A DNA stretch of 64,000 nt from Modestobacter sp. L9-4 (GCF_019112525.1 NZ_CP077800.1:3658001-3722000); one strand, 5' to 3'. Counted from the first letter of the stretch, positions 54,023 through 62,778 are shown. Numbers and translations are program-made. Notes: generated from the sequence alone by a model not told the origin.

Positions 54023-55036
54023 ATGACGAGCGTGCTGTACATCGGGGGGACCGGGGCGATCAGCGCCTCGTGCGTCGCGGAGTCCGTGCGGCTGGGGGAC
54101 GAGGTGACGGTGCTCAACCGCGGCCGCACCGCACTCCGGCAGCTGCCGCCCGGCGTGACCACGGTGACCGCGGACGTCGCCGAGCCCGGCGCGCTGGAGG
54201 GCGTGCTGGCCGGCGGGTTCGACGTGGTGGTGGACTTCCTCTGTTTCACCGCCGAGGACGCCGCCCGCGCGGTCGCAGCCTGCCGGGGGCGGGTGCGGCA
54301 GTACGTCTTCATCAGCTCCGCGTCGGTCTACGACCGGTCCCGCGCGCGGCTGCCGGTGGTGGAGTCCTCGCCGCGCTGGCGGGAGGCGCCGGGCTACACC
54401 GGGGCGAAGATGGCCGCCGAGGACGTCTTCGCCGCCGCCCGGGCCGAGGGCTTTCCGGTCACCGTCGTGCGGCCCTCGCACACCTACGACGACGCGAAGC
54501 CGCCGCTGCCCGGCGGCTGGACCGACGTCGACCGGCTGCTGTCCGGGGAGGAGGTCGTCGTCCCCGGTGACGGCACCTCGCTGTGGACGCTGACCCACGC
54601 GAGCGACTTCGCGGTGGGGCTGGCCGGGCTGCTCGGCGACCCGCGCACGCTGGGGGAGACCTACCACGTCACCTCCGAGGAGGTGCTGCCCTGGGACGAG
54701 GTCTACCGGACCCTCGCCGACCTGGCCGGGGTGGTGCCGCGGCTGGTGCACGTGCCCGCCGACCTGCTGCCCGTCGCCGCCCCGGACTGGCGCTGGTCGG
54801 CGCTGATCGTGGGCGACCTGCGCTACAGCACCGTGGTCGACAACAGCAAGGTGCGCCGTGCGGTGCCGGCCTTCGCGCCGGTGGTCACCTGGGCCGCGGG
54901 CGCCGCCCGGCTGCTGGCCTGGCGCGCGGAGCACCCCGCGGAGTGCCGGCGCGACCCGGCCACCGACGCCGTGCTCGACCGGCTCGTCACCGGCGTGCAC
55001 CGCAGTGCCGACCTGCTCCGGTCGCTGGTCCCGTGA
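54023..55036 (+). CDS. NAD-dependent epimerase/dehydratase-like protein
   Basis: 337 residues, extended SDR. Rossmann loop VLYIGGTGAISAS; the catalytic Tyr-Lys pair reads YTGAKMAAE, with ISSASVYD at the Ser position. Related to epimerase/dehydratases and the CSP41-like group (NRGR at the cofactor end). Substrate unknown, presumably a sugar or sugar acid given its neighbours. The stop overlaps the lactonase GTG. Confidence 0.85.
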   Translation: MTSVLYIGGTGAISASCVAESVRLGDEVTVLNRGRTALRQLPPGVTTVTADVAEPGALEGVLAGGFDVVVDFLCFTAEDAARAVAACRGRVRQYVFISSASVYDRSRARLPVVESSPRWREAPGYTGAKMAAEDVFAAARAEGFPVTVVRPSHTYDDAKPPLPGGWTDVDRLLSGEEVVVPGDGTSLWTLTHASDFAVGLAGLLGDPRTLGETYHVTSEEVLPWDEVYRTLADLAGVVPRLVHVPADLLPVAAPDWRWSALIVGDLRYSTVVDNSKVRRAVPAFAPVVTWAAGAARLLAWRAEHPAECRRDPATDAVLDRLVTGVHRSADLLRSLVP

Positions 55037-55929
55037 GCGGCCGGGGACAGGTGGCGCTGACCAGCCCCTGGCTGCACGTGCGCCCGCACCACGGCGAGGG
55101 CGTCGTGTGGGACCAGCGGCACGACGCGCTGCTGTTCGTCGACGTCACGCCGGGGCGGGTGTGGGAGTTCCGCCCGGCCACCGGTGCGCTGAGCTCCTTC
55201 GACCTGCCCGGGACCGTCGGGGCGGTGCACCCGGTGGCCGACGACCGCTCCCTGGTCGTGGCCGACGGCGAGGGCATCGCGCTGGTCCGCGACGGCCGGG
55301 TCGCCGAGCGGCTGGCCGCACCGCTGGCCGGGCAGCCGGACCGCCGGATGAACGACGCCAACGTCGACCCCGCCGGCCGCTACCTGGCCGGCAGCATGGC
55401 CCTGGACCAGCGCCCCGGCGGCGGCGCGCTGTTCTCGCTGGGCGGGGACGGCGCGCTGCGCACCGTCATCGCCGACGCGGCGATCAGCAACGGGCTGGAC
55501 TGGAGCCCGGACGGCCGGCGCTGCTACTACGTCGACAGCCCCACGCGCCGGGTCGACGTGTTCGACTACGACGTCGCCGACGGCTCGCTGACCGGCCGGC
55601 GCTGCTTCGCCGACGTCTCCGACGTGCCCGGCATCCCCGACGGGCTCACGGTGGACGCCGACGGCGGTGTCTGGGTGGCCTTCTTCGGCGGCTCGCGCGT
55701 CGTCCGGTTCACCCCCGACGGCGTCCCGGAGCTCACCGTCGACCTGCCGGTCGCGCTGGTCACCTCGTGCTGCTTCGGTGGCCCGGACCTCGGTGACCTG
55801 TTCATCTCCACGTCGACCGAGGGGATGGACGCCGCCGAGGTGGCGGCCCAGCCGGGCGCCGGCGGGGTGTTCCACCTGCGCCCCGGACAGCACGGCCGGC
55901 CGGCGACCCCGTTCCGTCCCGCGGCATGA
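55033..55929 (+). CDS. SMP-30/gluconolactonase-family lactonase
   Basis: 298 residues, six-bladed propeller. Metal-site motifs: HHGEGVVWD (Glu), MNDANVDPAGR (Asn, Asp), ISNGLDWSPDG (Asn), and IPDGLTVDADGGVW (Asp). It would open the lactone made by the dehydrogenases to give the aldonate for the IlvD/EDD enzyme. GTG 55033, coupled at both ends to its neighbours by four-base overlaps. Confidence 0.92.
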   Translation: MSGRGQVALTSPWLHVRPHHGEGVVWDQRHDALLFVDVTPGRVWEFRPATGALSSFDLPGTVGAVHPVADDRSLVVADGEGIALVRDGRVAERLAAPLAGQPDRRMNDANVDPAGRYLAGSMALDQRPGGGALFSLGGDGALRTVIADAAISNGLDWSPDGRRCYYVDSPTRRVDVFDYDVADGSLTGRRCFADVSDVPGIPDGLTVDADGGVWVAFFGGSRVVRFTPDGVPELTVDLPVALVTSCCFGGPDLGDLFISTSTEGMDAAEVAAQPGAGGVFHLRPGQHGRPATPFRPAA

Positions 55930-56570
55930 CCGTCACCGTGGCCGAGGTGTCCGCCACCGGGGTCATCGCGGTGCTCCGGGCGCCCTCGGCGGAGGCCGCC
56001 GTCCGCGCAGCCGATGCGCTCGTCGCCGGTGGCGTGACCGGCATCGAGGTCACCTACTCCACCCCGGACGCCGAGCGGGCGATCGCCGAGGTCGCCGACC
56101 GGCACGGGGACGCCGTCCTGCTGGGGGCGGGCACGCTGACCCGGCCGGAGCAGGCCGCGCGGGCCGTGGCCGCCGGTGCCCGGTTCCTGGTCAGCCCCGG
56201 CACCGAGCCCGGGCTGGCCCGGGCCATGACGGCCACCGGCGCCCTCGTGATGCTGGGTGCGCTCACCCCCACGGAGGTCATGGCGGCCACCGCGCTCGGC
56301 GCCGACGTGGTGAAGGTCTTCCCCGCCTCGCTCGGTGGGGCCGGGTACCTCCGGGCGCTGCGCGGGCCGTTCCCCGACGTCCCGCTGATGCCCACCGGGG
56401 GCGTGACCGCGGACAACGTGGGGGAGTGGCTGGCCGCCGGCGCCGTGGCGGTCGGGGTGGGCAGCGAGCTGTGCAGCCCGGCGGCGATGGCGGCCGGGGA
56501 GTGGGCCGCGGTCGAGCGCAGCGCCCGGCTGTTCAGCGCCGCCCTGAGCGGCGCCCGCACCGGCGCCTGA
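55926..56570 (+). CDS. eda: KDPG/KHG aldolase
   Basis: 214 residues, normal length. Schiff-base K130 (VVKVFPAS), E41 (IEVTYSTPD) and phosphate-binding TGGVTADNV and GVGSEL are intact. Cleaves 2-keto-3-deoxy-6-phosphogluconate (or the galacto form) to pyruvate and glyceraldehyde-3-phosphate. It needs a KDG kinase, found at 34534-35484 in the other operon, which ties the two halves of the island into one pathway. ATG 55926 overlaps the lactonase stop. Confidence 0.95.
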   Translation: MTVTVAEVSATGVIAVLRAPSAEAAVRAADALVAGGVTGIEVTYSTPDAERAIAEVADRHGDAVLLGAGTLTRPEQAARAVAAGARFLVSPGTEPGLARAMTATGALVMLGALTPTEVMAATALGADVVKVFPASLGGAGYLRALRGPFPDVPLMPTGGVTADNVGEWLAAGAVAVGVGSELCSPAAMAAGEWAAVERSARLFSAALSGARTGA

Positions 56571-56598
56571 GCAGCCTGCGGGGCACTACCGTCCCGGC

Positions 56599-57375
56599 AT
56601 GGAGACCCGGATCGGTGCCGTCACGGTCCACTCCGTCGAGCACGGCAGCGGGCCGCCACTGGTGACCCTGCACGGCGCCGGCGTCGACCACCGGGACGTC
56701 GAGGCCGCGCTCGAGCCGCTGCTGCAGGACTCCGGGCTGCGCCGCATCCACGTCGACCTGCCCGGCATGGGGCGCACGACGGCCGAGGGACTGACCGGCA
56801 ACGACGACGTGGTCACCGTCCTCGGTGCGTTCCTCGAGCGGATGGCCGGCGGGCCGGTGCTGCTGCTCGGCCACTCCTACGGCGGGTACCTCGCCCGCGG
56901 CCTGGTCGCCCGGCGACCGCACCTGGTGCGCGGCCTGGCGCTGGTGTGCCCTGCGGCCGAGCGCACCGGTGAGGTCCCCGACCCGCAGGTGGTCCGGCAG
57001 GACGACGACGCGTACGACGAGCTGGACGCCGACCAGCGCGCGGGCTTCGACGACTACTTCGTGGTGCGCACCCGGACGACCGCCCGCCGGCACCGCGACT
57101 CGGTCGTGCCGGGCATGGCCGTCCAGGACGAGGTGGCGCTGGAGCGCGTCCTCGCCCGCTGGCCGGTCGACGTCGGCACCGGCAGCGAGGTGCCGACGCT
57201 GCTGCTGGCCGGCCGGCAGGACTCCGTCGTCGGGTCAGCCGACACCGTCGCGCTGCTCGGGCGGCACCCCCGCGCGACGCTCGCCGTGGTCGACGGCGCC
57301 GGCCACGCGCTGCTGCACGAGCGGCCCGAGGTCGCCGGCCCGCTCCTCGCTGACTGGGTCGCCCGGGCCGGCTGA
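56599..57375 (+). CDS. Alpha/beta hydrolase
   Basis: 258 residues. Nucleophile S93 in GHSYGGY, oxyanion HGAGVD at about 25-30, acid in the region before AGRQDSVV and catalytic His in GAGHALLHERPE. Substrate unknown; esters and lactones are both possible. It follows the aldolase by 28 bases and may be the last gene of that run. No signal peptide. Confidence 0.88.
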   Translation: METRIGAVTVHSVEHGSGPPLVTLHGAGVDHRDVEAALEPLLQDSGLRRIHVDLPGMGRTTAEGLTGNDDVVTVLGAFLERMAGGPVLLLGHSYGGYLARGLVARRPHLVRGLALVCPAAERTGEVPDPQVVRQDDDAYDELDADQRAGFDDYFVVRTRTTARRHRDSVVPGMAVQDEVALERVLARWPVDVGTGSEVPTLLLAGRQDSVVGSADTVALLGRHPRATLAVVDGAGHALLHERPEVAGPLLADWVARAG

Positions 57376-57394
57376 CCGACCCGGGCGCCGTCGG

Positions 57395-59026
57395 TCAGTC
57401 CTCGCTGATCCAGGCGGCGGTGTTCGCGGGCAGGGCGACGGTGCCCGGCGACTGGCGCACCGAGGTCGAGGATGCGAGCAGCACCGTGCCCGTCGTCCGC
57501 ACCAGCACGGTCTCGGTGCCCATGTTGACCACGCAGCGCACCTGCTCGCCGTCCCCGGCGCAGTGCACGGTGAGGACGTCGCCGGTGGTCTCGACCGTCG
57601 CCTCGCCGGAGCCGAGCGCCGGGTGGGCCTCCCGCAGCGCCAGCGCCCGGCGGTAGAGGGTGAGCATCGAGCCGCCGTCGCGGGTCTGGGCGGAGACGGC
57701 GTAGCCGCTCCAGTCGGCCGGGATCGGCAGCCACGGGTCGGCGGCGCCCTCGGGGGAGAAGCCGACGCCGTCGGTGTCGTTCCACGGCATCGGGATGCGG
57801 CAGCCGTCGCGCCCGGCGCGGGCGCCCCCGCTGCGGAAGAAGATCGGGTCGGTCTTGGCCTCGTCGGGGACGACGGCCTGCGGCAGGCCGAGCTCGTCAC
57901 CGGCGTAGAGGTAGGCAGAGCCGGGCAGCGCCAGCATCAGCAGCGCCGCGGCGCGGGCCCGGGCGGTGCCGAGCGCGCCACCGCCGAAGCGGGTGACCTG
58001 GCGGTCCTTGTCGTGGTTGCCGAGCACCCAGGAGACCGGGGCGCCGACGGAGCCGAACGCGTCCAGGGCGCTGCGCACGCCGTCGGCGAAGGCCTCGGTG
58101 TCCCAGCCGGACTTCAGCAGCCGGAAGCAGAACGACTGGTGCATCTCGTCGGGGCGCGAGTACAGCGCCACCTCCTGCGGGTCGGCCAGGCAGACCTCCC
58201 CGACGATCATCGTGTCCGGGTACTCGTCGCAGATCTCCCGCCACCGGCGCCACACGTCGTGCACCTCGGGCTGGTTCCAGGTCATCGCCTGTTCCGGCCC
58301 GTGGCCGAACAGGGTGGGGGAGTACGTCCCGGGGTTGTCCCGCAGCTCGGCGTCCTTGAACAGCCCGTACGCCACGTCGACGCGGAAGCCGCTGACCCCG
58401 CGGTCGAGCCAGAAGCGCAGCGTCTTCTCGAAGTCCGCGGCGACGGCGGGGTCGCGCCAGTTCAGGTCGGGCTGCTCGGGGGCGAACAGGTGCAGGTACC
58501 AGCGGCCGTCCGGGGTGCGTGACCAGGCGGGCCCGCCGAAGAGCGACTGCCAGTTGTTCGGCGGCTCCTCCGACGCGGGGGCGAAGTGGTAGCGGGAGGC
58601 CTCGGGGGAGTCCGCGTCGGCGAGCGCGGCCTGGAACCACGGGTGCTGGTCGGAGGTGTGGTTCGGGACGACGTCCAGCACGACCTTCAGGCCCAGCTGT
58701 CGGGCGTCGGCGACCAGCGCCTCCAGGTCGGCGACGTCGCCGTAGTCGGGGTCGACGGCCCGGTAGTCGGCGATGTCGTAGCCACCGTCGGCGCCGCCGG
58801 AGGGGTAGTGCGGGTTGATCCACAGCGCGTCGACACCCAGCCAGGACAGGTAGGGCAGCCGTGAGCGCAGCCCGGCGAGGTCACCGATGCCGTCGCCGTT
58901 GCTGTCGGCGAAGGACCGCAGGTAGACCTGGTAGACGACCGCCGACCGCCACCAGGGCGAGAGGGACGGGTGGGCCGCGACCTGCTGCTCGGTCGAGGTC
59001 CGCATCGTTGCGAGCCGACGTGACAT
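57395..59026 (-). CDS. GH13 alpha-glucosidase
   Basis: 543 residues. Nucleophile D217 (GFRVDVAY), acid/base E277 (IVGEVCL) and D339 (GNHDKDR) are conserved; the N-terminal VVYQVYLRSFADSNGDG and DVVPNHTSDQHPWF are typical of oligo-1,6-glucosidase, trehalulose and alpha-glucosidase subfamilies. Cytoplasmic. Convergent to the hydrolase with a 19-bp gap. The start may be the second Met (MRTSTE, residue 8). Confidence 0.93.
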   Translation of the reverse strand: MSRRLATMRTSTEQQVAAHPSLSPWWRSAVVYQVYLRSFADSNGDGIGDLAGLRSRLPYLSWLGVDALWINPHYPSGGADGGYDIADYRAVDPDYGDVADLEALVADARQLGLKVVLDVVPNHTSDQHPWFQAALADADSPEASRYHFAPASEEPPNNWQSLFGGPAWSRTPDGRWYLHLFAPEQPDLNWRDPAVAADFEKTLRFWLDRGVSGFRVDVAYGLFKDAELRDNPGTYSPTLFGHGPEQAMTWNQPEVHDVWRRWREICDEYPDTMIVGEVCLADPQEVALYSRPDEMHQSFCFRLLKSGWDTEAFADGVRSALDAFGSVGAPVSWVLGNHDKDRQVTRFGGGALGTARARAAALLMLALPGSAYLYAGDELGLPQAVVPDEAKTDPIFFRSGGARAGRDGCRIPMPWNDTDGVGFSPEGAADPWLPIPADWSGYAVSAQTRDGGSMLTLYRRALALREAHPALGSGEATVETTGDVLTVHCAGDGEQVRCVVNMGTETVLVRTTGTVLLASSTSVRQSPGTVALPANTAAWISED

Positions 59027-59136
59027 GTCGCCATCATCGGCAGCCGCCCGGCGCGCTGTGTGCTGCAGGTCTCACCAATGACCGAGCCCGCGTCGGCAGA
59101 AGTAGCCAACGACTGCGCACGGACCCCTTGCGCCGG

Positions 59137-59153
59137 ATACCCCCGGGGGGTAC
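59137..59153. promoter_or_regulatory. CsoR-like operator candidate
   Basis: ATACCCCCGGGGGGTAC: TACCCCC directly followed by GGGGGGTA, the G/C-tract palindrome type bound by CsoR-family metal or sulfur sensors. Thirty bases before the ATG at 59183. Confidence 0.5.
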
Positions 59154-59182
59154 ACAGACGTCGTCCGTCCCGAGGAGGCGTC

Positions 59183-59659
59183 ATGCACGACAGCACGGTC
59201 CACCCGGTCCACGGCTCCACGCCGTCCGTCAGCTGGGCCATGGCGGCCCAGGCCACCCTGCACTGCCTCACCGGCTGCGCGATCGGTGAGGTGCTCGGCA
59301 TGGCGATCGGGACGGCGGTGGGCCTGCCCGCCGCCGGCACCGTCGTCCTGTCGATCGTGCTGGCCTTCGTCTTCGGCTACGCGCTGACGATGCGCGGTGT
59401 GCTCCGCGCCGGCCTGCCCCTGCGGGCGGCGCTGGGCGTGGCACTGGCCGCCGACACGGTGTCCATCACGGTCATGGAGGTCATCGACAACACGGTCATG
59501 GTCGCCGTCCCCGGGGCGATGGACGCCGGCCTGGGCAGCGCGCTGTTCTGGCTGTCCCTCGCCGGGGCGCTGGCGCTGGCGTTCGTGCTCACCGTGCCGG
59601 TCAACCGCTGGCTGATGAGCCGCGGCCGGGGCCACGCGGTGGTGCACCAGCTGCACTGA
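59183..59659 (+). CDS. DUF4396 membrane protein
   Basis: 158 residues. Four or five membrane helices, His at both ends (HDSTVHPVH and GHAVVHQLH), Cys-rich CLTGC and EVLGMAIGTAVGLPAAG, the DUF4396 pattern. Function unknown; Met- and His-rich termini and the CsoR-like box suggest metal, perhaps copper. ATG 59183 has GAGGAGG at 59171-59177, settling the start against longer frames. Confidence 0.82.
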   Translation: MHDSTVHPVHGSTPSVSWAMAAQATLHCLTGCAIGEVLGMAIGTAVGLPAAGTVVLSIVLAFVFGYALTMRGVLRAGLPLRAALGVALAADTVSITVMEVIDNTVMVAVPGAMDAGLGSALFWLSLAGALALAFVLTVPVNRWLMSRGRGHAVVHQLH

Positions 59660-59679
59660 CCCCGGGGGGAGTCCGCCGG

Positions 59680-60765
59680 TCAGCCCCGTGGCGGCAGCTC
59701 CACGGTCACCGCGAGCCCGCCGGTCGGCTGGGCGGTGGCCTCGATGTGTCCGGCGTGCGCCTGGGTGATCGACCGGGCGATGGTGAGTCCGAGCCCGGCA
59801 CCGCCGCTGTGGTCCAGCCGGTCGCCGCGGGCCCGCCGGAAGGGCTCGAACAACCGCGGCACGGACTCGGCGGGCACCAGCGGGCCGGTGTTGGTCACCT
59901 GCAGCACCGGCTGCCCGGGCGTCACGCGCAGACACACCTCGCCGCCCGGGACGTTGTACTTGATGCCGTTGTGGACCAGGTTGGCGATCAGCCGTTCCAG
60001 CAGCGCCGCCTCCCCGGCCACGACCACCGGCTCCAGGGCGGTCTGCAGCCGGACGCCGGCCGCCCCGGCCAGCTGCTGGTAGACCGAGGCGACGTCGGCG
60101 GCGATGGCGTCCAGCCGCTGGGGACTGCGGGTCACGACGGCCTGGTCGGTCTCGGCCAGCACCAGCAGGCCCTCGATGAGCGCCTCGTTGCGCTCGTTGG
60201 TGGTCAGCAGCTGCCGGGTGAGCAGCTGCACCTGGTCCGGTGTCGGGTCCCCGGACAGGCCGACCTCGATCAGGGTGCGCTGCAGGGCGAGCGGGGTGCG
60301 CAGCTCGTGCGAGGCGTTGGCGGCGAACCGGCGCTGGGCGTCGTAGCCCTCCGCGACCCGGTCCAGCATCGCGTCGATGCCCCCGGCGAGCTGGCCGAAC
60401 TGGCCGCGGCGGGCGGGCACGTCGGTGCGCTCGGCGAGGTTCTGCGGCCCGAACCGCTGCACGGTGACGCTCAGCCGACGCAGTGGCCGCCCGCTCCACA
60501 CGGTCAGCCCGACCACCGCTGCCAGGACCAGTGCACTGACGAGGACCAGCAGGACGACGGCCTCGAGGGGGTCGTAGTCCGAGGGCGCGCACCCGCTGGC
60601 GCCGACGTCCCGCCAGTCGTCCGAGCAGCGCAGGAACAGGGAGTCGTAGAAGACGGCGCGCCGGATGTTGGCCAGGTGCTGGTACGCCCACGGCACGAAG
60701 AGGCCGCCGAGCAGCAGGCAGGTCAGCAGGCCGAGGGAGGTCCGGGCACGCAGGGGCAGCCGCAC
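59680..60765 (-). CDS. Sensor histidine kinase (HAMP, HisKA)
   Basis: 361 residues. TM1 about 12-30, a short extracytoplasmic loop with two Cys (RCSDD, SGCAPSD) that could form a disulfide, TM2 about 69-90, HAMP, then the phospho-acceptor H153 (NASHELRTPLA). The N box (NLVHNGIKYNV) and GAGLGLTIARSI are intact. GTG 60765 is two bases from the regulator stop, so the pair is co-expressed. Signal unknown. Confidence 0.92.
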   Translation of the reverse strand: MRLPLRARTSLGLLTCLLLGGLFVPWAYQHLANIRRAVFYDSLFLRCSDDWRDVGASGCAPSDYDPLEAVVLLVLVSALVLAAVVGLTVWSGRPLRRLSVTVQRFGPQNLAERTDVPARRGQFGQLAGGIDAMLDRVAEGYDAQRRFAANASHELRTPLALQRTLIEVGLSGDPTPDQVQLLTRQLLTTNERNEALIEGLLVLAETDQAVVTRSPQRLDAIAADVASVYQQLAGAAGVRLQTALEPVVVAGEAALLERLIANLVHNGIKYNVPGGEVCLRVTPGQPVLQVTNTGPLVPAESVPRLFEPFRRARGDRLDHSGGAGLGLTIARSITQAHAGHIEATAQPTGGLAVTVELPPRG

Positions 60766-60767
60766 GG

Positions 60768-61430
60768 TCAGCTGCCCCCCAGCCGGTAGCCGACCCGGGG
60801 CACGGTGTGCAGCACCGGCGGGTCACCGAGCTTGCGGCGCAGGGTCATCACCGCGACCCGGACGGTGTTGGTAAAGGGGTCGGTGTGGGAGTCCCAGGCC
60901 TGCTCCAGCAGCTGCTCGGCGGTGACGATCTGGCCCTCGGCGCGCATCAGCACGGTGAGCACCGCGAACTCCTTGGGGGTCAGCGACAGCAGCCGGCCGT
61001 CCCGGGAGGCGGTGTGCCGCGGGACGTCGAGGACGATGCCGTGCTGGTCGAGCACCGGCGGGGTGGCCGCACCCGAGCGCCGTCCCAGCGCCTGCACCCG
61101 GGCGGCCAGCTCGGCGAAGGCGAAGGGCTTGGTGAGGTAGTCATCGGCCCCCAGGCTGAGGCCGTCCACCCGGTCCCGGATGCCACCGGCCGCGGTGAGC
61201 ATCAGCACCCGCACGCCGTCCCGGCTGGCCACCATGTGCCGGCACACCTCGTCACCGGTGCGCCCGGGCATGTCCCGGTCGAGCACCGCGACGTCGTAGC
61301 GGTGCACCGACACCAGCTCCAGCGCCGCCTCGCCGTCGTAGCAGACGTCGACGGCGATCGACAGCCGGCGCAGCCCCTCGGCCACGGTCTCGGCGAGCAA
61401 CCGCTCGTCATCGGCCACCAGCACGCGCAT
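60768..61430 (-). CDS. OmpR/PhoB-family response regulator
   Basis: 220 residues. Receiver with D7/D8, phospho-acceptor D51 (VLDRDMPG), Thr in LMLTAA and Lys in YLTKPF, then a winged-helix DNA-binding domain (LTPKEFAVLTVLMRAEGQIV, TNTVRVAVMTLRRKLG). First gene of the pair. Upstream lie two tandem copies of CGGCATAAGGG, a plausible self-binding site. An upstream extension of the frame to 61823 is not supported. Confidence 0.93.
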   Translation of the reverse strand: MRVLVADDERLLAETVAEGLRRLSIAVDVCYDGEAALELVSVHRYDVAVLDRDMPGRTGDEVCRHMVASRDGVRVLMLTAAGGIRDRVDGLSLGADDYLTKPFAFAELAARVQALGRRSGAATPPVLDQHGIVLDVPRHTASRDGRLLSLTPKEFAVLTVLMRAEGQIVTAEQLLEQAWDSHTDPFTNTVRVAVMTLRRKLGDPPVLHTVPRVGYRLGGS

Positions 61431-61488
61431 CAGGTCCCCTCCCGGCGCTGCCCACATCGGCAGCGCGCATCCCCAGGATGCCCAGCCG

Positions 61489-61510
61489 CGGCATAAGGGC
61501 GGCATAAGGG
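61489..61510. repeat. Tandem 11-bp direct repeat, candidate OmpR-type box
   Basis: CGGCATAAGGG twice without spacer (61489-61499 and 61500-61510), 59 bases upstream of the regulator ATG. An 11-bp period is the usual spacing of half-sites for this regulator family. Confidence 0.65.
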
Positions 61511-61554
61511 GACGCCGACGTCCGCCAGGGGCGGCGCCCCGAGAGCTGCTCCGC

Positions 61555-61716
61555 ATGGCCCCGCCCCCGTGCTGCGCGCTCCCGCCCCGGCGCCCACCGC
61601 CGCACGACGAACCACCCACCGGCACGGTCGGCCGGTCCGGCACCCCGGAGGGCACCACCTGGGCCGCGGCGGAGACCGCCCTGACCGACACAGCCGAGCA
61701 GGTCGTCGAGGGCTGA
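61555..61716 (+). CDS. Possible small protein (53 residues)
   Basis: ATG at 61555, GAGAG a short distance upstream, TGA at 61714-61716 directly before a terminator hairpin. N-terminal half is Pro-rich with two Cys (MAPPPCCALPPRRPPPHDE), C-terminal half helical and acidic (AAAETALTDTAEQVVEG). The Pro-rich part looks like chance high-GC frame, so this may not be a gene. Confidence 0.2.
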   Translation: MAPPPCCALPPRRPPPHDEPPTGTVGRSGTPEGTTWAAAETALTDTAEQVVEG

Positions 61717-61749
61717 CCGCCGGTCCCCGCACGCGGCGGGGACCGGCGG
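61717..61749. terminator. Terminator downstream of acetamidase-type gene
   Basis: CCGCCGGTCCCCGC (61717-61730) pairs with GCGGGGACCGGCGG (61736-61749), 14 perfect pairs, loop ACGCG, three bases past the - strand stop at 61753. Confidence 0.85.
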
Positions 61750-61752
61750 CGA

Positions 61753-62778
61753 TCAGCGCTGGGCGAGGTAGGCCGCGCCGGTCTCCCGGAGCCGGGCGTG
61801 CACGCCGTCGAAGGCGGCCGCACCCGGCAGGTACCGCTTGGCCAGCTTCGCCACCATCGTGTAGTTGGTGTCCACGACGTTGGCCACCGGCGCCAGCCCG
61901 GCCTGGCTGACCAGCTGGTAGGCGTCCAGGAGGTCCCAGCCGGCGAGCTCGGCGGTCCAGCCGACCAGGTCCCGCTGGCTGACCCGGTAGGCGTCCTCGA
62001 GCGGTCGCACCGAGCCGGTCGACATCAGGAACTCGTCGCTCTCCAGCCGCGGCCACGCCGGGGCGCCGCCCTTGACCAGGTCGACCACGACCACCGTGCG
62101 CATGGCCGCCTCGACCGCGGTGCCGCACACCTCGCCCTCACCCTGCCGGCAGTGCCCGTCGCCCAGCGACAGCTGCGCCCCGGGGACGTTGACCCCCAGG
62201 TAGACCGTCGTCCCGGCGCGCAGCTCGGGGGTGTCCATGTTGCCCCCGTGCGCCGCGGGCGTGATCGACATGAAGGCCTGCCCCGCGGCCGGGGCGACGC
62301 CGAGCGTGCCGTGCATCGGGTCCAGCGGCAGCTCGACCTCCGGTCCGCCGCGGCGCGGCCGGAACAGGCAGGTGCCCCGCTCGCGGTCGACCTCGTAGAC
62401 CCACACGACCTCCTCGAGCGGGTCGTGCAGCATCGCGGTCTCGTGGGTGGCGGTCAGCGCCCCGAAGTGCGGGAACGTCGTGGACACCGCCCAGTCGCGG
62501 GCCGGGGCGATGTCGATGACGTGCACGGCGAGGGTGTCGCCGGGCTCGGCGCCCTCGACGTGCACCGGTCCGGTGACCGGGTTCAGGTGCGCCAGGTCGC
62601 ACACCCGGCTGGGCAGGTCCTCGGCCGTGCGCACCCGGCCGCCGAAGCAGTCCTCGGTGGTGAGCTCGACGACGGTGCCGGGCTGCACCCGGACCAGCGG
62701 CTCGGCGCCGCCGCCGAAGACGTAGCGGTACTGCTCCGGCGTCGGGTGCAGCCCGACGACCTCGAGGTCGGCGCTCAC
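61753..62778 (-). CDS. Acetamidase/formamidase-family amidase
   Basis: 341 residues. Family motifs HFGALTATHETA, HGGNMDTPELRAG and LSLGDGHCRQGEGEVCG, the last two forming the metal and substrate site in this family. Hydrolyses formamide, acetamide or related small amides to ammonia and acid. GTG 62778 overlaps the permease stop by four bases, so it is expressed with an amino-acid/amine transporter that may import its substrate. Confidence 0.92.
   Translation of the reverse strand: MSADLEVVGLHPTPEQYRYVFGGGAEPLVRVQPGTVVELTTEDCFGGRVRTAEDLPSRVCDLAHLNPVTGPVHVEGAEPGDTLAVHVIDIAPARDWAVSTTFPHFGALTATHETAMLHDPLEEVVWVYEVDRERGTCLFRPRRGGPEVELPLDPMHGTLGVAPAAGQAFMSITPAAHGGNMDTPELRAGTTVYLGVNVPGAQLSLGDGHCRQGEGEVCGTAVEAAMRTVVVVDLVKGGAPAWPRLESDEFLMSTGSVRPLEDAYRVSQRDLVGWTAELAGWDLLDAYQLVSQAGLAPVANVVDTNYTMVAKLAKRYLPGAAAFDGVHARLRETGAAYLAQR

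Larger units (their letters stand above)
61431..61752. other. 322-bp intergenic region
   Basis: Holds the regulator's promoter region with the tandem repeat at 61489-61510, a small + frame (61555-61716) of doubtful status and a terminator hairpin at 61717-61749. Nothing else recognised. Confidence 0.6.

Noticed and set aside
57376-57394. Terminator between hydrolase and GH13 genes
   Set aside because: CCGAC...GTCGG offers only five pairs; too weak to call.
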